Source: Echinicola strongylocentroti (GTDB lineage: Bacteria > Bacteroidota > Bacteroidia > Cytophagales > Cyclobacteriaceae). From it: a stretch of DNA of 64,000 nt. Both the position numbers and the translations under genes were made by a program. The notes under the pieces were generated by a model that saw nothing but the letters and a program-made list of their open reading frames with translations, searched no databases and was not told where the DNA came from. Shown in pieces: positions 55,589 through 63,628 of the stretch (positions are counted from its first letter, which is position 1; the number at the start of each line of letters is the position of its first letter). Where the stretch lies: the NCBI RefSeq assembly GCF_003260975.1, contig NZ_CP030041.1, positions 4,529,501-4,593,500 of the forward strand, given 5' to 3'.

Positions 55589-57172
55589 TTACTTTAATGA
55601 TTCCACACATTGCCCGACCGGCCATTCCATGGCCGGAGGGGTGACGGCATTGCCGCATTGTTTTACTTTTTGTCGGGAGTTGCCCACTATCACATAGTTA
55701 TCATCGAAAGCCATGGCACGCTGTACTTCGTGGGCCTTGAGCATGCGGTAATAGCAATCTTCTATTTTCGGTTTCTGGTAGCTGATCACACTTACCCGGT
55801 CATGGGTGGGCACGGTGCCCATGGCTTCATTGACACCGCTGGCTTGGCTGGATCCATTGTAATAGCTGAGGAATGATTTTAGGGCATCATCGGATACTAT
55901 CCCATGGTTGATCATGGTGGTAAGTGCCCCGAAGGGCTTGCTGGTGGGTTTGGATTTACTTTGCCCCTTATTTTCCACTACCAGTGGACTGCCCAAAATG
56001 GCATGGTTTACACCACCTGAAGTAATGGTGGATGCGGAATGGGAAGCATGTTTGCATTCACCTGTCTTGTTCATTTCGATGATCCAAGGCGTGACCAGTG
56101 ACATAGATTGCCTTACCGTTTGGGTTTGAAAGTGTCCGCCCACCGGTTTGACATATCCATTAAGAGAAGTATGTTCACCTTTGATCACTATGGGGGTGGC
56201 AATTCCATGACTGAGGTCAGTACATTGGGTACCAATGGGAAGTTCAATCGACGATTTTACCCTGCATTCCAATCCTGAAGTATGGCGTGTATTGATGATA
56301 AGGGGATCCTCTCCATACTTCTCCAGTCCATACTTGATACGCTTCATGGTGTTGGGCTTTAGTGGGCGTGAACGTTCTCCGATCTTGGTGCCCAGATCGC
56401 TCCAATCAATAGCATTGAAAGCGGCGTAGTAATATGGTTCTACCACGGTGCCATCCGCTGGGCAAACATATACATATTGACTCCGGTATTTTCCGTATTT
56501 CTTTTCCGAATTCTTCCAGTGTTGTATTGCCCTGATATCCTTTCCGCAGCATGGGCAGCGGGCGAGGGGCATCCAGTTCAGATCGGGGGCTTTGTTCCCT
56601 GCTTTCCAAAAGACAATGTACATTCGATCCCTCGACTGGGGAGTCGGCCAGAAGTGCATGGAATTGAGATAACAGCACTTATGCTTATATCCAAGGGTGT
56701 GCATGGCCTTTAGCCATACGTCAAACAGTGCCCAGCGCAATTTGGCTTCCACCACATTTTCCACGATGATAAAATTATACTGGTGGTATTCCGCAAATCG
56801 GCACACGTCCCACATGGTGGCTCGTGACCTTTCTGTGGCAGGATCGATCTTTCCTTTTTCATAAAGGTCGAGCTGTAGCTTTACCGACTTATGGCGATTG
56901 CCACCTGCCGGACTGTGCGTGGTACATTCCGGTGAAGTGATCAGTCCGTCGGTGGTTGGATATCGCCTAGGGTCACAGGCGGAAATGTCCGTACAGTCAT
57001 GCCCTGTTTCAGGAAAGTTGGTGCTGTGTGTTTCTATGGCCAAGTCCCAGTGGTTCAAGGCCATTTTTACTTCAACCCCACCGCCAATCCTATTGGCATA
57101 GTTGCGCACGCCCTGGGAACTTCCCCCGGCTCCGCAAAATTGATCCGTGATGGTTATATAGGAATTTTTCAT
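55589..57172 (-). CDS. C5 cytosine DNA methyltransferase
   Basis: 527 aa. Motif I FCGAGG (12-17), motif IV with catalytic Cys83 in SPECTTHSPAG, motif VI IVENVVEA (about 135-140) and motif X QCGNAVTPPAM near the end. It transfers methyl to C5 of cytosine in a target sequence not deducible here. A solitary phage methyltransferase, with no restriction partner seen nearby, should protect phage DNA from host restriction. The 'PEC' variant replaces the usual PC. Confidence 0.85.
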   Translation of the reverse strand: MKNSYITITDQFCGAGGSSQGVRNYANRIGGGVEVKMALNHWDLAIETHSTNFPETGHDCTDISACDPRRYPTTDGLITSPECTTHSPAGGNRHKSVKLQLDLYEKGKIDPATERSRATMWDVCRFAEYHQYNFIIVENVVEAKLRWALFDVWLKAMHTLGYKHKCCYLNSMHFWPTPQSRDRMYIVFWKAGNKAPDLNWMPLARCPCCGKDIRAIQHWKNSEKKYGKYRSQYVYVCPADGTVVEPYYYAAFNAIDWSDLGTKIGERSRPLKPNTMKRIKYGLEKYGEDPLIINTRHTSGLECRVKSSIELPIGTQCTDLSHGIATPIVIKGEHTSLNGYVKPVGGHFQTQTVRQSMSLVTPWIIEMNKTGECKHASHSASTITSGGVNHAILGSPLVVENKGQSKSKPTSKPFGALTTMINHGIVSDDALKSFLSYYNGSSQASGVNEAMGTVPTHDRVSVISYQKPKIEDCYYRMLKAHEVQRAMAFDDNYVIVGNSRQKVKQCGNAVTPPAMEWPVGQCVESLK

Positions 57173-57198
57173 TGCTATAAGGTTAGTGTTTTGGGTTT

Positions 57199-57567
57199 TT
57201 AAAGATTTCCTGTGGTTTGGATATTGTAATTCACTATTTGATCTATTACCACAGCAAATTCATCCCCTTCAAAGAGCGCTTTGTAAAACCCATCTTTATC
57301 GTATTTGTGCTTTATTTTTTCGAGGGTTTTATAAAAACAATCCTTGATATTCTTGTCAGTCAATTTTATGGTGAAATCCACCTGATAATTCGAATATTCA
57401 TTGTTTAGATTGTTAATGAATTTTGTGTGATTGGCCGTATAAAGGAGTTCTGCGAATTTTTTATTGTTCAATTTCCAACAGAAAATAAAGATGGTCGCTA
57501 TCCTTAATTTGTCATCCACACTGTGAATTCCTCTTGTAGTTTCATATATGATGTTTTCGATTTCCAT
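57199..57567 (-). CDS. hypothetical early phage protein, 122 aa
   Basis: Starts MEIENIIYETTRGIHSVDDK. Helical, AT-rich gene. It lies between the primase-helicase and the methyltransferase. Unknown function. Confidence 0.6.
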   Translation of the reverse strand: MEIENIIYETTRGIHSVDDKLRIATIFIFCWKLNNKKFAELLYTANHTKFINNLNNEYSNYQVDFTIKLTDKNIKDCFYKTLEKIKHKYDKDGFYKALFEGDEFAVVIDQIVNYNIQTTGNL

Positions 57568-57576
57568 AGCATTGAT

Positions 57577-60099
57577 TTAAAATGGTGCAGGGCCTTTTTT
57601 CTTTTGCCAAAGCTCTTCCTGCTTATATTGCTTGTCATCCAGAGACTGTTGATCTTCGAAGGATCCGGAAGGAGTTTGGTCATCATCGTCTTCCATGTCT
57701 TCCTTTTTGAATGCCCAAGGGGATTTGAATTCCTTCATCTCTATTTCGTTTAGCCATTCCTCAGGTTTGAGGATGTATGGCCGGGCGATTTCTGTGTAAT
57801 AGTTGATATGGGGCGTATTGTCTTCCTGAATGTTTACGATCGTGGATGGAATCTTGCATCGGGCGGTTTTGCCCAGGCTGAACCCACGTTTTTTCTCCAT
57901 GTAGTATTTGAGCTTTTCCTCGTCGATCTTGTATTTTTTGGTCTCGTTGATGTAATGGAGCATCCTTGGACGACTGATTTTGAGCTCTGGGATCTTGTAG
58001 GTGAGGAACATTTCCTTTACCCAGTTTTCCACGGAAGCATCCACTTGGTTCTTGGTGACCTCGACGATTTCCCGCATCTGGTCTGTTATAAAATCCTGCG
58101 GCTCAAACCACAAACGGTCCTTTTTCTCATGGAATACCTTTCGGTTGGCCAAGAAGTGGATCCACGCGGGGATCTCTTCTTTCATCTTGTCCACCATAAA
58201 GGGGTCGCGGGTCCTGAGTTTGGGTACCTTCACCACAAACCAGCGGGTTTCCTCATCTTCCATTTTCATGAGGTTGTCGGCATCATTGGAGCAAATAATC
58301 AGCTTGCCGTAATAGGGGATTTCTTGGATGTCCATTCCTTTGTTTTCTAAGAAAATAGTGTCAGAGGTTACCAGCTGCTTGAGCTTCTCCTTCTCCGCTT
58401 TCTTGTCCACTTCCAAGAACCCTTCATCCAGCCCGATGATGAATTTGGTCGCATAATGGCCGTTAAAGTTCATTTTGAAACGGTCATTGTTTAGGACGGT
58501 ACCGTTGCCGTTGTACACCATGCAGAGCCATTTGATAAAGGTGGATTTACCTGTACCGTTTTCGGGCGATACCAGGCAGGGCACGGGAAGCATTTCCTTT
58601 GGGTGCTGCAGCTGGATGGTCAGGTAATCCATGGCTACGGTAAATTGGTCACCCTTATATGCCTCTTCTTTGTACATTTCCTCCTCTTCATCCCACCAGA
58701 TGCGGCCTTTTCCTTGGAAAAGGTGTTTGATAAATTGTAATGTCGTATCCACCCTTCCGGGCTTAGGTTCATGCACCAATGGTTCCATGAGGTTATAGCA
58801 GCCATATACCACTCGTTTATAAGACACTGGATCCCAGTTGGGCTCCACATGGTAGGAATCATATTTTGGAATCTGTTCATTGATCATTCTGTTGGCGATG
58901 GCCTGTGGGTAGTCACGCTTGATTTCCGCGACTGACCATCGCTTTACTTTTGTTTCCAATAGTCCATACCGGTTGGGGATTTGGATAATCTTCACCCAGT
59001 CAATGCCAATTCGCATGTAGCGGTCGGCATCTTCGATTTTGACATAGGCCAGTTCTTCTCCCGTCCATTCATATTTGATCTTTTGGTAGATGAAAGGACG
59101 GGAGCCAATGTATTCTTTATAGATATTGTAAAACTGGTTTCTACCATGAAGTCCAAAGTGCTTATCAATGGTGCTTTGTTGGCCATCTGTCAGAATAATA
59201 CCATCGAACCATCTTTTGGCAAAATGGAATTGGGTAAGGTCTTCAAAGATGTCTTTGGCCTTGGCAGGAGTCTGGATTAATAAGTCGTCCAGCCCTTTGG
59301 CGGTGTCCACAAGCTTCGACTTACCGTGCATAAAGTACACTTGCGAAAGGGGAACATTCTTGTCCTCTATAAGCAGGTGCAGGGAATTGCGGAAATTCCC
59401 CACGGCATTGGCAAAGCTCTTTTGGCGAATATAAAGGTCCTTATCCTCTGCCCACTTGACCACTAGTGCATCGGCATCCAGCAGCATCACGATGTTTTTT
59501 ACTTTGCAGTCAATGATGACCTTTTGGATCAGCTCATTGATTTCTCGCTTGTGGTTGGTGTCTCCGCCATAAAAGCCATGAATACCTGGAATGCCCATGA
59601 ATTCCACTCCCTCCATGCCCTTGATCTTGGATTTTTCCATCCATGCCTTGAGCGCTTTAAATTCCCCTTCGATCAGCACCAGCGTTTCGATCTGGCTATT
59701 CTTCCGGTCTATCCAAGCCTTGATGATGCCGGGCGTCAGGTATGGGTATTGCCCGGATCCTTTTTCCTGATGGTATTTAGCCGTCTGCTTTTTGCCATCC
59801 TTTTCGTAGGTGCGTTCTTTTTCGAGGCGTATCCTGACGAAGTTGTTTTCCCATTTGTTTCCTTCCTTTCGCCAGCGAAGGGGAGATCCCGTGACATTGA
59901 AATAGTTGATCTGGATGCCCTTTTCGCAGGGCTCTAGCAGCTTGTGGGTTTTGGTCTCCTCAGTTTCTATCCATCCACCCTCGACACTTTTAAATACCGG
60001 GGTAGTGAGGCTGTTGGCTTCTTCGGAAATGTCAAGCGCACGCAGCCGCTTTTCGTAGTATAATTCGACATCATTGCTTATTTTTTGATTGGTGGGCAT
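57577..60099 (-). CDS. phage primase-helicase (DUF3854/DUF5906-like)
   Basis: 840 aa. The N-terminal part has a TOPRIM-like pattern (VLIEGEFKALKAWME and NIVMLLDADALV). A SF3-type helicase follows, Walker A SPENGTGKSTF (about residues 515-530) with DEGF and an N-rich sensor (LIICSNDAD). The C-terminal part is winged-helix-like. It drives replication of phage DNA. It is the largest early gene. Confidence 0.85.
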   Translation of the reverse strand: MPTNQKISNDVELYYEKRLRALDISEEANSLTTPVFKSVEGGWIETEETKTHKLLEPCEKGIQINYFNVTGSPLRWRKEGNKWENNFVRIRLEKERTYEKDGKKQTAKYHQEKGSGQYPYLTPGIIKAWIDRKNSQIETLVLIEGEFKALKAWMEKSKIKGMEGVEFMGIPGIHGFYGGDTNHKREINELIQKVIIDCKVKNIVMLLDADALVVKWAEDKDLYIRQKSFANAVGNFRNSLHLLIEDKNVPLSQVYFMHGKSKLVDTAKGLDDLLIQTPAKAKDIFEDLTQFHFAKRWFDGIILTDGQQSTIDKHFGLHGRNQFYNIYKEYIGSRPFIYQKIKYEWTGEELAYVKIEDADRYMRIGIDWVKIIQIPNRYGLLETKVKRWSVAEIKRDYPQAIANRMINEQIPKYDSYHVEPNWDPVSYKRVVYGCYNLMEPLVHEPKPGRVDTTLQFIKHLFQGKGRIWWDEEEEMYKEEAYKGDQFTVAMDYLTIQLQHPKEMLPVPCLVSPENGTGKSTFIKWLCMVYNGNGTVLNNDRFKMNFNGHYATKFIIGLDEGFLEVDKKAEKEKLKQLVTSDTIFLENKGMDIQEIPYYGKLIICSNDADNLMKMEDEETRWFVVKVPKLRTRDPFMVDKMKEEIPAWIHFLANRKVFHEKKDRLWFEPQDFITDQMREIVEVTKNQVDASVENWVKEMFLTYKIPELKISRPRMLHYINETKKYKIDEEKLKYYMEKKRGFSLGKTARCKIPSTIVNIQEDNTPHINYYTEIARPYILKPEEWLNEIEMKEFKSPWAFKKEDMEDDDDQTPSGSFEDQQSLDDKQYKQEELWQKKKGPAPF

Positions 60100-60133
60100 T
60101 CTTGTTTAGACTAAAGATTTTAGACAATAGATG

Positions 60134-61000
60134 TTATGCTTGTGACTGGAGGCAGGCGAATAGGGGATTGGAAAAATCCTTGGTTTTATAATTCAGCCAG
60201 ATGCATTCGGTCCGTTTGGAATCGTAGCCTTTCCCGTTTGATCTGGAGCCTCTAGAATAAGTTTCCAAATCGATCCGCTGAAAGCCATTCGGTTCCAATG
60301 CCTCCTCATAGATGGGATGGAAGTACCCTGACATGATCACCTTTCCCTTACATGAAGTCACAAAGTCCAGTACCTCCTGGTGTTGCTCATTGGTCATTTC
60401 GTTGGCGTAATCATTGAAGTTTACCCGGGTGTCCTTCAGGTAGGGGGTGTCCCAATAGAAGCAGGTGTCCTTTGAATCCCATTTTTTGGCCACGACCATG
60501 CAGTCCTGATTTTCGATGATGATGTTTTTGATTCTCCGGTGGATGGCCGGTAGAGATTCCAATCCATTGAAAAAGGTGCGGGCGACTGAGCTCTCGTATT
60601 TGGTACCGCCATAATTGAAGCTTTTATTCCCCATTGAACCGAGGTATCCCATTGACAGTACTACATAAATCTGTCTGGCCCGTTCGATTTTCTCCTCTTC
60701 CGTTCTGAATGTTTGCCGGCAGCGTTTCCATTCTTCTCGGGAATAAGGCGTGAGGTCTAACCTTCTGGAAAGTTCTTTTACCGATTCGGGATCCCGTACG
60801 ACCTCAAATAGGGTTACTAGGTTATCATCGATGTCGTTATACACTTCACAGAATGACGGGTCCTTCTGCATCATCACCCCAGCCATCCCGCCACAGGGTT
60901 CTACATAGTGTCGGTGGACGGGAAGAATCTGGGAGATAAACTTGCCAACCTTGTTGAATTTACCTCCATAGTAGGGGGTAAGGGTTTTGAGTTTAGCCAT
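60134..61000 (-). CDS. DNA adenine methyltransferase (Dam-like), DTPY variant
   Basis: 288 aa. Motif YYGGK (10-14), motif I VEPCGG (33-38) and a catalytic motif WDTPY at 183-187 in place of the usual DPPY. D12/Dam class, N6-adenine methylation. The target sequence is unknown. The variant residue is uncommon and could mean altered activity or a weak enzyme. The start ATGGCTAAA is preceded by GGAAAGGAGG inside the C-terminal codons of the HD gene. Confidence 0.85.
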   Translation of the reverse strand: MAKLKTLTPYYGGKFNKVGKFISQILPVHRHYVEPCGGMAGVMMQKDPSFCEVYNDIDDNLVTLFEVVRDPESVKELSRRLDLTPYSREEWKRCRQTFRTEEEKIERARQIYVVLSMGYLGSMGNKSFNYGGTKYESSVARTFFNGLESLPAIHRRIKNIIIENQDCMVVAKKWDSKDTCFYWDTPYLKDTRVNFNDYANEMTNEQHQEVLDFVTSCKGKVIMSGYFHPIYEEALEPNGFQRIDLETYSRGSRSNGKGYDSKRTECIWLNYKTKDFSNPLFACLQSQA

Positions 61001-61784
61001 GGGAGGCCTCCTTTCCAGCCATTTTGCTGTAAATGTGAAATAGCCTTAAAAACTCTTCTCGGATGTCCAATTGGTTGGCAATACAAAATGGCTTTCCCTT
61101 ATAAGCGTGTTTGGCTTCTCGAAAAGTTATATGTTCAATTTCAAGTGCTTTTCGATCTTCTATTTTTACTTCTTTTGAAAGGGGGTAATTGAACGAAAAC
61201 TTATCTGCTATTGCCCTCATTAAGCCGTCCTCTATTCGCTGATAGTCTGGCATGGACTTTTTGATTGGGCTTGCCATGTCTCCTAGATATGCTTCTGAAG
61301 CATCATGAAGCAATCCTTCGAGTTTTAAGTGGTTAGGTAACCCATTTGATACTTCTATAGAATGATTCGCAACCGAATAGTGGACTGGAAGGTGATTGCC
61401 AAACCTGCATTCCAGCGCAAGGCCATGGGCAATGTCTTCAATGACAATGTCATCTGGGTTAGGGTCGAATACGTTCAGGTATTTCCCTGAATAGGTGAGA
61501 ATACATGAACCGGCATACAAGGTTTCGTCAGCCTTAGGAATTTCCTTACCAATTCGTTTTCGGTCAAAGTGATCAGCATGGACCTGTCTGGTGGATACTT
61601 CCTCCAGGTGTCTTGCATCAATGAGTTTATGTTCTCCACCGGATCCGTCACAGATACTTTTAGCTTCATCGAAATCAAATCGATGGGCCTTATCAATATC
61701 GGTGGTATAACCGGCCTGTCCTGCTCGCCAAAATAATAGGGAGTTCCCAACATAGCTGTTTGCCCAAATAAGGTACTTACTCAT
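60993..61784 (-). CDS. HD-domain phosphohydrolase (5'-deoxynucleotidase-like)
   Basis: 263 aa. His141 in VANHSIEVS, His160-Asp161 in LLHDASEAYLGDM form the HD metal site typical of YfbR-like nucleotidases. The first 60 residues form a small separate domain (YLIWANSYVGNSLLFWR ... TDIDKAHRFDFDEAK). It could alter nucleotide pools for phage replication or degrade defence signals. The C-terminus AGKEASHG encodes the next gene's Shine-Dalgarno. Confidence 0.75.
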   Translation of the reverse strand: MSKYLIWANSYVGNSLLFWRAGQAGYTTDIDKAHRFDFDEAKSICDGSGGEHKLIDARHLEEVSTRQVHADHFDRKRIGKEIPKADETLYAGSCILTYSGKYLNVFDPNPDDIVIEDIAHGLALECRFGNHLPVHYSVANHSIEVSNGLPNHLKLEGLLHDASEAYLGDMASPIKKSMPDYQRIEDGLMRAIADKFSFNYPLSKEVKIEDRKALEIEHITFREAKHAYKGKPFCIANQLDIREEFLRLFHIYSKMAGKEASHG

Positions 61785-62358
61785 CAGTAGCCTCCTTCCC
61801 CAGTTTTTCTGAGACTAGTTGATCTTTCCTCTCTTGGATGGTGCTTAGTAGGGTCTCCATTAGTTCCAAGTTTTTTTCTTCTACCGCACTGATAAAGTCA
61901 ACACCCAATTTTCTTAAATATGGGTCATTAGGCCGGCCTAATCTGTCTCTTGAGATAAACTCTGCCCGGTAACTGACTGGGTTGGTGTACCAGCTTCTTG
62001 AATAAACCACCGCATCTTCCCATGGCTGGCGGTCTCGCGTGCTTATAGCTCCAGATTTTGCTGATTTGATTAAATTATGCCAGTCGAATTTGTCTTTGAA
62101 TGACTTTTGCTCCGGCCATGGGCTTTCCATAGCCAGGGTGATTTCTTTATTGGCTTTCTTTTCTTCCTCTATCGACCGTTCTAGATCACATTCCATTTCC
62201 CATAATACATCCCTGATGCCTTTTATTTCTGTTAGGGAGATGGTAGTCAGGACAAGGGTTTCATGCTTTTTGTTGGTGATCAGGATCTCGGCCTTGTCTT
62301 TGGTTTTTTTTGCCAATTCTATCTTGAAGTCTGGCGAAGTCCAGGCAAATGATTTCAT
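61777..62358 (-). CDS. hypothetical early phage protein, 193 aa
   Basis: Starts MKSFAWTSPDFKIELAKKTK. Charged, helical. It ends GKEATDE, whose codons contain the AAGGAGG serving the HD gene. Unknown function. Confidence 0.6.
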   Translation of the reverse strand: MKSFAWTSPDFKIELAKKTKDKAEILITNKKHETLVLTTISLTEIKGIRDVLWEMECDLERSIEEEKKANKEITLAMESPWPEQKSFKDKFDWHNLIKSAKSGAISTRDRQPWEDAVVYSRSWYTNPVSYRAEFISRDRLGRPNDPYLRKLGVDFISAVEEKNLELMETLLSTIQERKDQLVSEKLGKEATDE

Positions 62359-62359
62359 G

Positions 62360-62605
62360 TTACGATTGGTTTTTGAGTTGTTTTAATTCCTGCGTTTTTC
62401 TCATGATCCTTAGCCATAGTTCTGCCCTTTGCTTTTCGGTTAGGCTGCGGTCATAGTCTATTCTGTTATGATATCGCTGGATATCATCCTCCAGCATCAG
62501 GATGTCCTTGGGCAGTTGGGGATTTTGGGAAGTCTGCGTTTCGGGTTCGTTTGATTTTCCTGTCGATTTCCCGGATGGCTTCTCTGTACCGGCTGGTAAG
62601 TTCAT
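62360..62605 (-). CDS. hypothetical early phage protein, up to 81 aa
   Basis: The frame begins MNLPAGTEKPSGKSTGKSNE and ends with a clear helical region (LEDDIQRYHNRIDYDRSLTE to ELKQLKNQS). The N-terminal 36 residues overlap the previous gene by 121 nt; an internal ATG at 62497 (MLEDDIQRY) would leave a 45-aa protein with only a short overlap. Either dual coding or the shorter form. Confidence 0.5.
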   Translation of the reverse strand: MNLPAGTEKPSGKSTGKSNEPETQTSQNPQLPKDILMLEDDIQRYHNRIDYDRSLTEKQRAELWLRIMRKTQELKQLKNQS

Positions 62606-62726
62606 AGCGTTTCTTCTTTAAGGCGTGTATTCGGTTTTGTTTTCGGTAATGGGTGTTTTGGGCCACACGGATGATGCTGGTGACAGATAATCGCATGTCG
62701 CGCAGCCTATCGATCAGTAAATTCAA
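62484..62726 (-). CDS. hypothetical early phage protein, 80 aa, TTG start
   Basis: The TTG start at 62724-62726 (NLLIDRLRDMRLSV) is set by GGAAGGAGG 6 nt upstream and overlaps the stop of the small membrane protein (TTGA). Basic, helical, with RIHALKKKRYELTSRYREA. It overlaps the 81-aa frame. Confidence 0.55.
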   Translation of the reverse strand: MNLLIDRLRDMRLSVTSIIRVAQNTHYRKQNRIHALKKKRYELTSRYREAIREIDRKIKRTRNADFPKSPTAQGHPDAGG

Positions 62727-62863
62727 GATCCACCTCCTTCCTGGGATAGGATCATGAGTAGGCTGATCAGCCATCCAGTGCCGGCCATCAGTAAAGTGAT
62801 GAAGAGTGCAAGAATGAATTTTGGCAATAGGTCAATCGGCTCTCTATCTGGATGATTACCCAT
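62723..62863 (-). CDS. 46-aa small membrane protein
   Basis: Reads MGNHPDREPIDLLPKFILAL and continues FITLLMAGTGWLISLLMILS before SQEGGGS. One or two hydrophobic helices. The C-terminal EGG codons contain the GGAAGGAGG of the next gene. The start is preceded by GGAAAGGAGG in the previous gene's codons. Unknown function. Confidence 0.6.
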   Translation of the reverse strand: MGNHPDREPIDLLPKFILALFITLLMAGTGWLISLLMILSQEGGGS

Positions 62864-63113
62864 GGCTGGCCTCCTTTCCCTGATCAATGACGCATTTGAT
62901 TTTGATGTCGTGATTGACCTCGATCCTATATTCCATTGCCTGTACTTCGTAGATGCTCAGCTTCCAGACCAGCAGCCCCGTTTCGGCTGCGGCATCCATG
63001 ATTGTATGGATAATGTTTTGGTTCATGGTCGGCCTGGTGATCTTGGGGAGGTACAGGCCGGAAAGTCGTTCGCTGAATTTTTCCCTAAAGCGATTTTCAA
63101 ATAGTTCTTTCAT
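62856..63113 (-). CDS. hypothetical early phage protein, 85 aa
   Basis: Starts MKELFENRFREKFSERLSGL. Mixed alpha/beta, ending QGKEASHG, whose codons form the Shine-Dalgarno of the 46-aa gene. The shared GKEA ending with other early genes is due to that embedded signal. Confidence 0.6.
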   Translation of the reverse strand: MKELFENRFREKFSERLSGLYLPKITRPTMNQNIIHTIMDAAAETGLLVWKLSIYEVQAMEYRIEVNHDIKIKCVIDQGKEASHG

Positions 63114-63119
63114 GGCGTT

Positions 63120-63362
63120 TTACTTGATTATAAATCCGATGAACATTCCCAGTGCCATTGCTACTATCATCCCGAGGGCGAAGCCTTTTCCATTGTCATC
63201 CTCTTTTTGGATCCCTGCTTCGAATCCCTCTTCATATTTGGCACTGGCGAAGGTTTCGCATACCTGAGTGTAGATGGACATTCTCTCGGCTGGATACAGG
63301 TTTTTCCAAGGTTGCCCGTAGCGTTGCTCTGCGACCAGGTCTTTGGCTTTATCGAGTGTCAC
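63120..63362 (-). CDS. 80-aa membrane protein, GTG start
   Basis: The start GTG at 63360-63362 follows AGAAAGGAGG in the previous gene's last codons. Begins (M)TLDKAKDLVAEQRYGQP and ends with a C-terminal membrane helix (ALGMIVAMALGMFIGFIIK). Tail-anchored. Unknown function. Confidence 0.65.
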   Translation of the reverse strand: MTLDKAKDLVAEQRYGQPWKNLYPAERMSIYTQVCETFASAKYEEGFEAGIQKEDDNGKGFALGMIVAMALGMFIGFIIK

Positions 63363-63628
63363 GGCTGTACCTCCTTTCTTAGCTTGAATTGCTCGCCTAC
63401 TTGGATGGTGTCGGCACGCTCGAAGAAAAACCAGTTGTAGGTGAAGGTGTGCGGCTCTCCGGAGATGTCCTGAAAGATGATCAGCACACGGGATCCGTCC
63501 TTGTCGATGACGGTACCTTCTGGCCGGACGGTGTATTTCCGTGGGGCACATCCGCCCATCAGCATAAGCAGCCACATGATCAGGGATAGCAGCGTGGCGT
63601 AAAGAGCTCCTTTTCCATGTCTAGGCAT
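63359..63628 (-). CDS. lipoprotein, 89 aa
   Basis: Start MPRHGKGALYATLLSLIMWL at 63628. Lipobox GGC (LMGGC) followed by a short domain (IIFQDISGEPHTFTYNWFFF). The start is preceded by GGAAAGGAGG. It lies in the early block, so it is not an obvious lysis protein. Unknown function. Confidence 0.6.
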   Translation of the reverse strand: MPRHGKGALYATLLSLIMWLLMLMGGCAPRKYTVRPEGTVIDKDGSRVLIIFQDISGEPHTFTYNWFFFERADTIQVGEQFKLRKEVQP

